Notes: generated from the letters alone by a model not told the origin. A DNA stretch of 13,363 nt from WFQV01 sp964611145 (GCA_964611145.1 CAZSYM010000048.1:1-13363); one strand, 5' to 3'; counted from the stretch's first letter, positions 1 to 7,300 are shown. Made by a program: numbers and translations.

Positions 1-273
1 TTCCGAAGCCCAAAAGGTTATAAATGGCGGAGGATAAAAAATAATTGTAATTTGCCGGAATATTTCCTGCACCCCCGTATTTTAAAGTTAATTTTAACCT
101 CACTGTTTCCCTCGAAAATAACAAAAACAAAATAAGAAAATTTCTCAAAAAGTCAAACAGTTTTTTGGGTTTTTAAAAGGCGGTTATCTCGGTAAGGGTT
201 TCTACTAAGATGAAGTAAAATAATTTTGTTATTTTTGAACTTAAAAAATCCCCTTAATATTTGGTGGGTCGGA
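1..273. other. Upstream region before the first gene; possible tail of a preceding gene
   Basis: This is A+T-rich and holds no complete gene. Two plus-strand frames are open from the window edge and close early. Frame 2 ends in SEAQKVINGGG with TAA at 35-37; frame 3 ends in PKPKRL with TAA at 21-23. Either could be the C-terminus of an upstream gene, and I cannot choose between them. Frame 1 stays open to 135 but reads as low-complexity, non-coding sequence. Short inverted repeats such as GTTAA-TT-TTAAC near 86-97 have no T-tract behind them, so I do not call a terminator. Two promoter-like boxes lie at 221-237. Confidence 0.4.
221..237 (+). promoter_or_regulatory. Possible -7 boxes upstream of the SDR operon
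   Basis: TAATTTTG (221-228) and TATTTTTG (230-237) both fit the Bacteroidota -7 consensus TAnnTTTG and lie about 40-50 bases before the ATG at 274. Neither has a TTTG element at the expected 19-21 base distance upstream, and the region is A+T-rich, so chance matches are likely. This is the only promoter-like signal I see for the long operon that starts here. Confidence 0.25.
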
Positions 274-1101
274 ATGAATAAAACTGTATTGATTACCGGT
301 TGTTCCTCGGGTATCGGCAGGGAATTTGTCCGGGAATTTTTGCGTCGCGGTTTCCGTGTGGTCGCCACGGCAAGAAGACCCGAATCTTTGTCGGAATTCG
401 AGGATAACGAAAACGTGATTGTAAAAAAACTCGATGTTACGAACGAGGATGATATACGTTCCCTCGTGGAGTTTTTCAAATCGGAAAAATCCTCTCCCGA
501 TATTTTGGTAAATAATGCGGGTTACGGATTGATGTCTCCCACGTTGGAGCTTCCCATCGAGGAGGTTAAAAAGCAATTCGATACGAATGTTTTCGGCGCT
601 TTGCGTCTCGTTTCCGCCCTTGTGCCTTTAATGATAGAAAAAGGGAAGGGGCTGGTAGTCAATATTAGCAGTATTTCCGGCATTCTCACCACGCCTTTTG
701 CCGGTGCTTATTGCGCTTCCAAGGCGGCGCTCACTTCCTTTTCCGATGCCTTGCGCCTTGAGCTTGCTCCTTTCGGAATTAATGTCGTGACCGTTGAACC
801 CGGAGCGATAGAATCCGATTTCGGTAAAAATGCTTCGAAAACTACGGCGAACATTTTGCAGTATTTTAAGATTTATGCAAAGTATAAAGACGCGGTGATG
901 GAACGCGCCGAAGCGTCGCAGAAAAATGCTACTCCCACGGGGAAATTCGTCAAAAAAGTGGTGAGGAAAATACTTTCGCCCAATCCTCCTGCTTATGTGC
1001 GGGGCGGAAAACTCAGTTTGTTGGTCCCGTTTTTGAAAAAATATTTCCCATGGAAATTGCGGGACAAAATATTACGAAAAATGTTCGGTTTAAATGAATA
1101 G
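274..1101 (+). CDS. Short-chain dehydrogenase/reductase, 17beta-HSD-like classical SDR
   Basis: This is a 275-residue NAD(P)-dependent oxidoreductase of the classical short-chain family. Visible landmarks are the cofactor glycine motif TGCSSGIG (residues 8-15), NNAG (80-83), Asn105, Ser133 and the catalytic pair Tyr146/Lys150 in YCASK, followed by PG at 176-177. The arginines in ATARR (34-35) at the end of beta-2 favour NADP(H). The C-terminus, after about residue 225, is basic and amphipathic with a hydrophobic stretch (LSLLVPFLKKYFPWKL), as in the retinol dehydrogenase/17beta-HSD-like subgroup, which could mean peripheral membrane contact. The substrate cannot be read from sequence. I chose ATG 274 over the longer in-frame ATG 226 because family members start only a few residues before the first beta strand and the extra 16 residues look non-coding. 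It is the first gene of a tight plus-strand run. Confidence 0.9.
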   Translation: MNKTVLITGCSSGIGREFVREFLRRGFRVVATARRPESLSEFEDNENVIVKKLDVTNEDDIRSLVEFFKSEKSSPDILVNNAGYGLMSPTLELPIEEVKKQFDTNVFGALRLVSALVPLMIEKGKGLVVNISSISGILTTPFAGAYCASKAALTSFSDALRLELAPFGINVVTVEPGAIESDFGKNASKTTANILQYFKIYAKYKDAVMERAEASQKNATPTGKFVKKVVRKILSPNPPAYVRGGKLSLLVPFLKKYFPWKLRDKILRKMFGLNE

Positions 1102-1121
1102 TTGAAAAGGATATTCTTGAA

Positions 1122-1415
1122 ATGGAAGCTAAAAAAATTACTGCCGATGCAAACTACCTTAAAATCGTATGGGATGACGGTACGCAGGACGAGCTTTTGC
1201 TTACCAATGTTCGTTGGAATTGCCCCTGTGCCCATTGCTCCAAAGCCCGTGCCGAAGAAGACGGACATCACTTTACTATTTTTCAAAAAGAGCAATTGAC
1301 CATAAAAAAGATAAAACCCGTAGGTAATTATGCGGTTCAAATCGTTTGGGAAGACGGACACGATTCGGGTATTTATACCTATGAATTGTTAAAAAAATTG
1401 GCTGAAGACGGGTAA
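1122..1415 (+). CDS. DUF971 / GBBH-like N-terminal domain protein
   Basis: This 97-residue single-domain protein belongs to the DUF971 family, related to the N-terminal domain of gamma-butyrobetaine hydroxylase (GBBH-like_N). Family marks are LKIVWDDG (residues 13-20), the cysteine cluster CPCAHC (34-39) and VGNYAVQIVWEDGHDSGIY (67-85). Cys34, Cys36, Cys39 and His80 match the CxCxxC-plus-His zinc site known from human BBOX1, so a structural zinc is likely. The catalytic dioxygenase domain is absent. Stand-alone bacterial members have no settled function; some relatives are fused to Mrp-type Fe-S carrier ATPases, hinting at metal or Fe-S handling. The ATG lies 20 bases after the SDR stop behind a purine-rich GAAAAGGA, and the stop is 3 bases before pgsA, so it is co-transcribed with both. 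Confidence 0.9.
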   Translation: MEAKKITADANYLKIVWDDGTQDELLLTNVRWNCPCAHCSKARAEEDGHHFTIFQKEQLTIKKIKPVGNYAVQIVWEDGHDSGIYTYELLKKLAEDG

Positions 1416-1418
1416 AAT

Positions 1419-2018
1419 ATGATTCTTCCCAATCAGCTTACGGTTCTTAGGATTATTTTAACGCCCGTTTTCTTTCTGCTGTTTATTTCGGGTGTGCCGT
1501 GGATGATGCAAGTTTCCGTAATCGTTTATTTGATTGCGGCTATTACGGATTGGTACGACGGCTGGTTGGCGCGCAAGTTCAATTACATTACCAATTGGGG
1601 GAAATTCCTTGACCCCTTGGCGGATAAGATTCTTACCTCCACGGCTTTCCTTGCTTTCGTCCTTGTGGGGCTTGTAAATCTTTGGCTCGCTCTTTTGATT
1701 ATTCTGCGCGATATTCTTGTTACCTTGCTTCGTTTGTACGCGGATTCCAAAGGTTATTCCTTCACTACGAGCCTTACCGCCAAGGTGAAAACGTTTTTTC
1801 AAATGGTCTTTATTTATTATTTGCTCTTTGCTTATTCCCTTCGTTCCGTTGATTATATAGGAGAGAAATACTCGACGCTTTTCGATGCCCTTTTGAACAA
1901 GGAATTAATCTGGTATTTGATGATTGCCGTGACTTTATTGACATTGGGAACGGGAATTGGCTACGTGATTCGAAACAAGAATTTGATAAAAAAATTGTTT
2001 GAATTTGAAGCCGAGTAA
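1419..2018 (+). CDS. pgsA: CDP-diacylglycerol--glycerol-3-phosphate 3-phosphatidyltransferase
   Basis: This 199-residue integral membrane enzyme makes phosphatidylglycerol phosphate from CDP-diacylglycerol and sn-glycerol 3-phosphate, the committed step to phosphatidylglycerol and cardiolipin. The full CDP-alcohol phosphatidyltransferase signature is present: Asp44, Asp47, Gly48, Ala51, Arg52, Gly61, Asp65 and Asp69 (DWYDGWLAR...GKFLDPLAD). N-terminal NQLTVLRIILTPVFF is the typical PgsA opening, and several hydrophobic membrane segments follow. The last one, around residues 163-187, precedes a charged tail. Length is normal for the family. The start lies 3 bases after the DUF971 stop. The next gene, pgpA, begins around or inside the 3' end, so the two consecutive lipid enzymes are very probably translationally coupled. 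Related phosphatidyltransferases share the motif, but the PgpA neighbour supports PgsA. Confidence 0.93.
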   Translation: MILPNQLTVLRIILTPVFFLLFISGVPWMMQVSVIVYLIAAITDWYDGWLARKFNYITNWGKFLDPLADKILTSTAFLAFVLVGLVNLWLALLIILRDILVTLLRLYADSKGYSFTTSLTAKVKTFFQMVFIYYLLFAYSLRSVDYIGEKYSTLFDALLNKELIWYLMIAVTLLTLGTGIGYVIRNKNLIKKLFEFEAE

Positions 2019-2475
2019 ATTGGAAATATTGCTGGGCACGGGTTTTTATTCCGGCTATTCGCCCTTTGCACCCGGGACGGCGGGAAGCCTTGTGGCGCTT
2101 GCCGTTTTCCTTTGCCCCGGCTTCAATTCCCCGCACGTCTTGATTCCCGCAATTGTTCTTGCGACTTTCGGCGGAGTGATTCTCGGTAACCGTTTCGAAA
2201 AATATTACGGCAAGGACCCTTCGATTTTTGTTCTGGACGAATTCGTCGGAACCTGGATTGCCCTCTTTGCTGTTCCAAAGTCGTTGATTATTGTTATTGT
2301 AAGTTTTATTTTATGGAGATTCTTAGATATTTTAAAGCCTTTTCCCGCGCGAAGATTGGAACAAGTAAATGGCGGTTGGGGAATTATGTTGGATGATATT
2401 GTTTCCGGGTTTTACTCTTTGGCAATAATGCACATCCTTTTGCAAATGAAGTTTTTTAATTTTTTAGGTCTGTGA
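1999..2475 (+). CDS. pgpA: Phosphatidylglycerophosphatase A
   Basis: A roughly 150-158-residue membrane phosphatase that removes phosphate from phosphatidylglycerol phosphate, the step directly after PgsA. Family marks in order are GTGFYSGYSPFAPGTAGSL near the N-terminus, VLDEFVGTWIAL in the middle, RFLDILKPFPARRLEQ and GGWGIMLDDIVSGFYS. The acidic residues in DEF and DD are the expected catalytic metal ligands. Hydrophobic segments alternate with these motifs. The frame has no ATG near its beginning. Possible starts are TTG at 1999, 2005 or 2020. The first two overlap pgsA; the last lies just past its stop. I give the longest form; TTG 2020 shortens it by 7 residues and fits equally well. 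Translation is likely coupled to pgsA. The stop lies 3 bases before the cinA ATG. Confidence 0.9.
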   Translation: MNLKPSKLEILLGTGFYSGYSPFAPGTAGSLVALAVFLCPGFNSPHVLIPAIVLATFGGVILGNRFEKYYGKDPSIFVLDEFVGTWIALFAVPKSLIIVIVSFILWRFLDILKPFPARRLEQVNGGWGIMLDDIVSGFYSLAIMHILLQMKFFNFLGL

Positions 2476-2478
2476 GAA

Positions 2479-3735
2479 ATGAAAGCTTATATTATTACAA
2501 TCGGCGACGAAATATTAATCGGGCAAATTGTTAATACCAACGCCAGCTATATCGGTGAAAAATTGACCGCAATACAAATCGATGTTGTCGAAAGCGCTTC
2601 CGTAGGAGACGACGAGGAGGCAATTCTCGACGAATTCGCACGGGCTTTTGATAAAAGCGATTTGATTGTGGTAACCGGTGGCTTGGGTCCCACGCATGAC
2701 GATGTTACCCGTAAATGTATCGTTAAATTCTTCGATACGGAACTGGTGTTCAACGAGGATGTCTTTGCCGATATCCAGAAATTTTTCGAACAACGCCACA
2801 GGGAAATTTCCGATATTAACAAAGACCAGGCTTACGTGCCTAAAATCGCCGAGGTTATTAGAAATTCCCGCGGCACGGCTCCCGGAACGTGGATTGAAAA
2901 AGACGGTAGAATTTTCATTTCCATGCCTGGCGTGCCTTTCGAAATGAAAGGAATGATGGAGGAATATGTATTGCCTAAACTTCTTGAACGTAAGAGCGAC
3001 GAAGGCAAAGCGATTTTGATTGAAACTTTGTTGAGCACGGGAATTCCCGAATCCGTTCTTTATGAAAAATTGGGAAACTTGGATGAAATACTCGACGGCG
3101 CCAAGATGGCGTTTCTTCCGAGTCAATACGGCGTTAGGATGAGAATAACCGTCGAAGCCGAAGACGAGGAATCCGCCCGAAACAAGCTTTCCGAAATAGA
3201 ACAAAGAATCCGTAATAAAGTCGGGCGTTATATTTATGGCAAAGGCGATGAATTGCTGGAGGAAGTTATTGGACGCTTGCTTTCGGATAGAGGCTTGACC
3301 CTTGCTACTGCGGAATCTTGCACGGGTGGCTTGATTGCCAGCCGCATTACGGATGTTTCCGGTAGCAGTAAATATTTCGAGCGCGGAATAATCTCTTACA
3401 GCAACGGCGCCAAGGTGGAATTGCTTCATGTTGACGAGGATGTAATAGCCGAGCATGGAGCCGTTAGCTACGAGGTTTGCAAGCAAATGGTCGAAGGCGT
3501 TCGCGCCGTTTCCGGTACGGATTTGGGACTTGCCGTTACCGGCATAATGGGTCCTACGGGCGCAACGGAAAATAAACCGATTGGCTTGGTTTACATAGGC
3601 GTGGCGGACGAAAACGGAACGGTGGTTAAGGAATACCATTTCGGCGAGCATCGGCTCTTGAACAAGCAGAGGACTTCTCAAGCGGCGTTGGAGCTTTTGA
3701 GACGGCATATTTTGGGAATCCCTTACGATGATTAG
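2479..3735 (+). CDS. cinA: CinA-family protein: MoaB-like domain plus NMN amidohydrolase (PncC) domain
   Basis: This 418-residue two-domain cytoplasmic protein has the normal length for full-size CinA. The N-terminal molybdopterin-binding-like domain (about 1-170) opens with the family signature IITIGDEILIGQIVNTNA and has TGGLGPTHDD at 66-75; in CinA this domain carries the COG1058 ADP-ribose pyrophosphatase activity. A linker domain follows (about 175-250). The C-terminal amidase domain (about 255-418) has TAESCTGG (277-284) and TGIMGPTGATENKPIG (354-369), the PncC active-site motifs. Known role: deamidation of nicotinamide mononucleotide to nicotinate mononucleotide in the pyridine nucleotide cycle; cinA is competence-linked in some Gram-positives. 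The ATG 2479 start sits 3 bases after pgpA. The 3' end overlaps thpR by 8 bases. Placement upstream of recA is a recurring arrangement in bacteria. Confidence 0.94.
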   Translation: MKAYIITIGDEILIGQIVNTNASYIGEKLTAIQIDVVESASVGDDEEAILDEFARAFDKSDLIVVTGGLGPTHDDVTRKCIVKFFDTELVFNEDVFADIQKFFEQRHREISDINKDQAYVPKIAEVIRNSRGTAPGTWIEKDGRIFISMPGVPFEMKGMMEEYVLPKLLERKSDEGKAILIETLLSTGIPESVLYEKLGNLDEILDGAKMAFLPSQYGVRMRITVEAEDEESARNKLSEIEQRIRNKVGRYIYGKGDELLEEVIGRLLSDRGLTLATAESCTGGLIASRITDVSGSSKYFERGIISYSNGAKVELLHVDEDVIAEHGAVSYEVCKQMVEGVRAVSGTDLGLAVTGIMGPTGATENKPIGLVYIGVADENGTVVKEYHFGEHRLLNKQRTSQAALELLRRHILGIPYDD

Positions 3736-4291
3736 ACTTTTTATTGCGGCTATTATCCCGCATTCAATATTGTCCGATATTATTGCCGTTCGGGATGCGG
3801 TGTTTACTCAAGAGGCGAAAATAAAATGGGAACCTCTTGATAAATTGCATTTGACAATTAAATTCCTTGGAGATACGGAAGAATCGTTGTTGCCGAATTT
3901 ATATGAAACAATTTCCGAGACAGCAGGAAAATTTGCACCTATAGAGACTGCGTTTACACGTTTCGGACTGTTTTACAGAAATCATAAACCCGCAATACTT
4001 TGGGCGGGATTGGAAGCAACGGAGGATTTGCGAAGATTAAAAACCGAAACGGAAAAAGAATTTGCTCGCTTTGGTTTCGAGGAGGAAAAAAGAAAATTCA
4101 AACCTCATATTACTTTTGCTCGCTTGAAAGGTTATGAGAATGGCAACAAAATAAAAGAATTGTGCGAAAAGGAATTGCCGCACACAAGGTTTTTTATTGA
4201 AAAAATTGTGTTATTTAAAAGTCAATTGCGACCGAGCGGTTCCGTTTATACGGCTCTTAAAAGTTTTGAATTGAAAAATAAGGAGGAATAA
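3728..4291 (+). CDS. thpR: RNA 2',3'-cyclic phosphodiesterase (2'-5' RNA ligase family, LigT-like)
   Basis: This 187-residue protein of the 2H phosphoesterase superfamily opens the 2',3'-cyclic phosphate of RNA to a 2'-phosphate; the family also shows reversible 2'-5' ligation of tRNA halves in vitro. Both catalytic HxT motifs are present: HLT at 41-43 within KLHLTIKFLG, and HIT at 127-129 within FKPHITFARLK. The N-terminus RLFIAAIIP matches the family opening RLFIAI..P. Length is normal. The ATG lies inside the last codons of cinA (8-base overlap), and the TAA directly abuts the recA ATG, so this gene is embedded in the cinA-recA transcription unit. Its final codons also contain the recA ribosome binding site. 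No residue essential to the family is missing. Confidence 0.92.
   Translation: MIRLFIAAIIPHSILSDIIAVRDAVFTQEAKIKWEPLDKLHLTIKFLGDTEESLLPNLYETISETAGKFAPIETAFTRFGLFYRNHKPAILWAGLEATEDLRRLKTETEKEFARFGFEEEKRKFKPHITFARLKGYENGNKIKELCEKELPHTRFFIEKIVLFKSQLRPSGSVYTALKSFELKNKEE
4280..4287 (+). promoter_or_regulatory. Strong Shine-Dalgarno sequence of recA
   Basis: AAGGAGGA lies 4 bases before the recA ATG (4292) and within the last codons of thpR. It is the best anti-16S match in this operon; the other genes here have weak or purine-only sites. This suggests recA is translated at a higher level than the upstream genes on the same messenger. Confidence 0.75.
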
Positions 4292-5338
4292 ATGGCAGAC
4301 GAAAGAGACCAGAAAATGAAAATTCTGGAGGATACTATTTACAGTATCGAAAAAACATACGGCAAAGGCTCGATAATGAAATTGGGCGATGGAGTTATCA
4401 ACAAAGTGGAAGCAATTTCCACGGGCTCCGTGTCGCTCGATTATGCCTTGGGAATAGGGGGAGTGCCGAGAGGAAGAATTGTTGAAATATACGGTCCCGA
4501 ATCATCAGGTAAAACCACCTTGTGCCTTCACATAATTGCGGAAGCTCAGAAAGCGGGCGGTATTGCCGCTTTTATTGATGCCGAACATGCCTTGGACGTA
4601 AATTATGCCCGACGCCTGGGTGTGGACGTGAATAATCTTTTGCTCTCGCAGCCGGATTATGGCGAGCAAGCATTGGAAATAGTGGATACATTGATTCGTT
4701 CGAACGCTATAGACGTTATTGTTATCGATTCCGTCGCCGCATTGGTCCCTCGCTCCGAAATAGAAGGCGAAATGGGCGATGCTCAAATGGGAGTCCAAGC
4801 AAGGTTAATGTCCCAAGCCTTGCGGAAAATTACCGGTGCCGTAAGCCGTTCCAAAACATGCGTCATTTTTACAAATCAATTACGTAGCAAAATAGGTGTT
4901 ATGTTCGGTAATCCCGAAACCACTACGGGCGGTAACGCTCTTAAGTTTTACGCCTCGGTTCGTTTGGATATACGCAGAATTGCGGCGATTAAGGACCGCG
5001 ACGAGGTAATCGGTAATCGCACTAAGGTGAAAGTCGTTAAAAACAAAGTGGCTCCCCCGTTCAAACAAGTGGAGTTTGATATTATGTATAACGAAGGAAT
5101 CAGCAAGGCGGGGGACTTGATCGACTTGGGCGTGCAGCATGGGATAATCAAAAAAAGCGGCTCGTGGTTCACTTATGGAGAGGAGCGTTATCAAGGACGC
5201 GAACAGTTCAGAACTTTCCTTAAGGAAAATCCCGATACATTGCTTAGTTTGGAAAATGACGTTAAGAAAAAACTCGGATTGATTCCCCAAGAGGATGACG
5301 AGGAATCTTCCCAAGAAAAAACGAAACAGAAAAAATAA
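4292..5338 (+). CDS. recA: Recombinase RecA
   Basis: This 348-residue RecA forms ATP-dependent filaments on single-stranded DNA, drives homologous strand exchange and triggers LexA-type self-cleavage. Landmarks are the N-terminal polymerisation segment with TYGKGSIMKLGD (22-34), Walker A GPESSGKT (68-75, Lys74), FIDAEHALD with Glu98, Walker B DVIVIDS (141-147), loop L1 RSEIEGEMGD, and loop L2 with NQLRSKIGVMFGNPETTTGGNALKF. The C-terminal domain ends in an acidic then lysine-rich tail (about 333-348), as is usual. Length is typical and there is no intein. The start is set by the strong AAGGAGGA directly upstream. It is the last gene before a terminator hairpin, and recX lies beyond. No SOS box can be recognised; transcription probably comes from the upstream operon, or from a promoter I cannot see. 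Confidence 0.98.
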   Translation: MADERDQKMKILEDTIYSIEKTYGKGSIMKLGDGVINKVEAISTGSVSLDYALGIGGVPRGRIVEIYGPESSGKTTLCLHIIAEAQKAGGIAAFIDAEHALDVNYARRLGVDVNNLLLSQPDYGEQALEIVDTLIRSNAIDVIVIDSVAALVPRSEIEGEMGDAQMGVQARLMSQALRKITGAVSRSKTCVIFTNQLRSKIGVMFGNPETTTGGNALKFYASVRLDIRRIAAIKDRDEVIGNRTKVKVVKNKVAPPFKQVEFDIMYNEGISKAGDLIDLGVQHGIIKKSGSWFTYGEERYQGREQFRTFLKENPDTLLSLENDVKKKLGLIPQEDDEESSQEKTKQKK

Positions 5339-5354
5339 ACGATAAGTGCTCTTT

Positions 5355-5388
5355 GGGGCGGGCAATGTTCAGCCCGCCTTCGTTTTTT
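5355..5388 (+). terminator. Intrinsic terminator between recA and recX
   Basis: A perfect 7-bp G+C stem, GGCGGGC (5357-5363) with GCCCGCC (5372-5378), has an 8-base loop and is followed by a T-rich tract TTCGTTTTTT (5379-5388). It starts 16 bases past the recA stop and ends 21 bases before the recX ATG. The T-tract is interrupted by CG, so termination may be partial, leaving read-through to recX. Confidence 0.8.
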
Positions 5389-5409
5389 GCGGTTTGACGA
5401 AATTCCTTT

Positions 5410-6042
5410 ATGAAAAAAATTTTAAGAATTCAGAAGAAAATAAAAAACGTCGTGATCTCTTTCGACGACGAAAGCTCGTTGAAAATTCGTTACGAAGTCG
5501 CTCTCAAGAACGGTTTGCGAAAAGGCGATGTGCTCTCGGATACCCGTATTGCCGATTTGTTTGCTCAGAACAATAGAAGAATGATTAAAGAAACCGCTTT
5601 TAATTACCTGGCGGGGAGAGATCATTCCGTATTCGAATTGAAAAATAAATTGCGCAGGAAATATCGGGAGAATGACGAAATAATACGGAAAGTTGTGGAG
5701 GAATTGATTGAAGAGGGATTTTTAAACGATGAAAAATTTGCAAGGGATTTTGTGGATTCCCAAATACGTTTGAAAAAATTCGGAGTTGCAAAATTGCGTG
5801 CCGAACTACTTAAAAAAGGTATCGACAGAGAAATCGTAAACGATGTCCTGAGCAAATATTCCGAAGAGGACTTTGAAAAATCGGCTTTGGAAATAGCACG
5901 GGCTCGACTTGATAAATTGATGCGTATGAACCTTGCGCCGGAGAAAATTAAAAGAAGACTTTACGGTTTTCTTAAAAGCCGTGGATACAACGACGCACTG
6001 ATTTATTCCGTTTTTACCAAATTGAAATTGGACGAAGAATAA
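5410..6042 (+). CDS. recX: Regulatory protein RecX
   Basis: This 210-residue RecX-family protein is a small helical regulator that binds RecA filaments and inhibits recombinase and coprotease activity. An N-terminal extension (about 1-55, including VISFDDESSLKIRYEVALKNGLRKGDVL) precedes the three-helix RecX repeats. The repeats are recognisable from AFNYLAGRDHSVFELKNKLRRKY (about 62-84) and EELIEEGFLNDEKFARDFVDSQIRLKKFGVAKLRAELLKKGI (about 96-137). The C-terminal repeat KRRLYGFLKSRGYNDALIYSVF completes the fold. The ATG at 5410 has no good Shine-Dalgarno. I see no dedicated promoter in the 71 bases after recA, so expression by read-through of the recA terminator is the simplest model. Such a weak link would keep RecX below RecA, as in other bacteria. 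Confidence 0.9.
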   Translation: MKKILRIQKKIKNVVISFDDESSLKIRYEVALKNGLRKGDVLSDTRIADLFAQNNRRMIKETAFNYLAGRDHSVFELKNKLRRKYRENDEIIRKVVEELIEEGFLNDEKFARDFVDSQIRLKKFGVAKLRAELLKKGIDREIVNDVLSKYSEEDFEKSALEIARARLDKLMRMNLAPEKIKRRLYGFLKSRGYNDALIYSVFTKLKLDEE

Positions 6043-6076
6043 AAGCCTCTCCTTTCGTGTTCTTGAAATGTTACTT

Positions 6077-6107
6077 TTTGATTGTAGGGGTATTATTTTT
6101 AAGTTTG
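6077..6107 (+). promoter_or_regulatory. Bacteroidota-type promoter for the glutaryl-CoA dehydrogenase gene
   Basis: TTTG (6077-6080) is separated by 19 bases from TAAGTTTG (6100-6107), an exact fit to the Bacteroidota sigma-A consensus TTTG-N19-21-TAnnTTTG. Transcription would start about 6112-6115 and leave a leader of about 15-20 bases before the GTG at 6131. It sits in the only gap between recX and the next gene. Confidence 0.6.
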
Positions 6108-6130
6108 GCGATTAAAAAAAAGAGATTAAT

Positions 6131-7300
6131 GTGAGCAAATTCAAAGGGATTGATTATTTTAAAATTGACGACCTTTTAAGCGAGGAAGAAAAACTGGTAA
6201 GGGATTCCGTACGGGAATTTACCGAAAAAGAGGTGTTGCCCGTAATAGAAAAGCATTACGAAGCGGGGACTTTCCCGAAGGATTTGATCCCTCGTATGGC
6301 GGAGCTTGGACTTTTCGGTATTACCGTTCCCGAAAAATACGGTGGTGCGGGAATGAATTATGTTACTTACGGCTTGGCTATGCAAGAATTGGAAAGGGGA
6401 GACAGCGGAATACGGAGTTTCGCCTCCGTGCAAAATAGTCTTGTGATGTATCCCATAAAAACTTTCGGAAGCGAGGAACAAAAACAAAAATGGTTGCCTT
6501 TGTTGGCTTCGGGGGAAAAAATCGGCTGCTTCGGACTTACCGAACCCGATTACGGTTCGAATCCCGGCGGAATGATAACCAGAGCCGAAAAAGTTGACGG
6601 CGGCTATGTTCTGAACGGCGCTAAAATGTGGATTACAAACGGTTCCATTGCCGATGTGGCAGTGGTTTGGGCTAAACTTGACGGTAGAGTGCATGGCTTT
6701 CTTGTAGAAAAGGGAACGAAAGGTTTTGACGCGCCGGAAATTAAGGGGAAACATTCTTTGCGGGCTTCCGTTACCTCCGAATTGATATTTCAAGATGTTT
6801 TTGTTCCCGAGGAAAATCTTTTGCCAAACACATCGGGATTGAAATCCCCGCTTATGTGCCTTACCCAGGCGCGCTATGGAATTGCATGGGGTGTCGTCGG
6901 TTCGATGATGACTTGCTACGAGACCGCCTTGGACTATTCCCTCTCGCGCGTTCAATTTTCCAAACCCATTGCAGGATATCAACTTATTCAGGATAAATTG
7001 GTTTATATGCTTACGGAGACAACAAAAGCGCAACTCTTAAACTATCGCCTGGGCAGATTGATGGACGAGGGAAAGGCTCGTTATACCCATGTCTCTATGG
7101 CAAAGAGAAATAATTGTGAAAAAGCGTTGGAAATTGCCGGTATGGCAAGGGAAGTTTTGGGAGCGAACGGAATTTCCAACGAGTATCCCGTGATGAGGCA
7201 TTTGGCAAATTTGCATTCCGTTAAAACTTACGAAGGCACTCACGAAATGCATACTCTTATTTTGGGCGAGGATATCACGGGAATATCGGCGTTTGAATAA
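6131..7300 (+). CDS. gcdH: Glutaryl-CoA dehydrogenase (acyl-CoA dehydrogenase family)
   Basis: This 389-residue FAD enzyme oxidises glutaryl-CoA, normally with decarboxylation to crotonyl-CoA, late in lysine and tryptophan breakdown; electrons pass to ETF. Family landmarks are GCFGLTEPDYGSNPGGM and WITNGSIADVAVVWAK (flavin and acyl binding), and KTYEGTHEMHTLILG with the catalytic base at Glu368. The glutaryl-CoA subgroup is indicated by ELERGDSGIRSFASVQNSLVM (86-106). Glu88 and Arg95 match the human enzyme's Glu87 and Arg94, which bind the gamma-carboxylate. RYGIAWGV and KRNNCEKALEIA also track the human sequence. Whether it decarboxylates cannot be decided here. The GTG start follows a purine-rich AAAAGAGA, and no ATG fits the family N-terminus. 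The gene has its own promoter and stands apart from, but in the same neighbourhood as, the two other lysine-route genes at 10190-13195. Confidence 0.9.
   Translation: MSKFKGIDYFKIDDLLSEEEKLVRDSVREFTEKEVLPVIEKHYEAGTFPKDLIPRMAELGLFGITVPEKYGGAGMNYVTYGLAMQELERGDSGIRSFASVQNSLVMYPIKTFGSEEQKQKWLPLLASGEKIGCFGLTEPDYGSNPGGMITRAEKVDGGYVLNGAKMWITNGSIADVAVVWAKLDGRVHGFLVEKGTKGFDAPEIKGKHSLRASVTSELIFQDVFVPEENLLPNTSGLKSPLMCLTQARYGIAWGVVGSMMTCYETALDYSLSRVQFSKPIAGYQLIQDKLVYMLTETTKAQLLNYRLGRLMDEGKARYTHVSMAKRNNCEKALEIAGMAREVLGANGISNEYPVMRHLANLHSVKTYEGTHEMHTLILGEDITGISAFE

Noticed and set aside
226..273. Upstream ATG extending the SDR by 16 residues
   Set aside because: The added residues (MLFLNLKNPLNIWWVG) do not match the family N-terminus, and the promoter-like boxes overlap them. 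ATG 274 sits at the usual distance from the glycine motif.
1102..1299. Alternative 65-codon frame overlapping the DUF971 gene
   Set aside because: It starts with TTG, overlaps the DUF971 frame with its intact zinc motif, and has no family features.
2515..3708. A 397-codon open frame antisense to cinA
   Set aside because: It lies wholly opposite a well-supported CinA. Its translation has no recognisable domain, and long antisense frames are expected from the codon use here.
5346..5576. Open frame across the recA terminator into recX
   Set aside because: It spans a terminator hairpin and is out of frame with the conserved RecX sequence.
6176..7033. A 285-codon open frame antisense to glutaryl-CoA dehydrogenase
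   Set aside because: It is a shadow of a clear family member; the product is rich in Phe, His and Gly with no motif and has no ribosome site.
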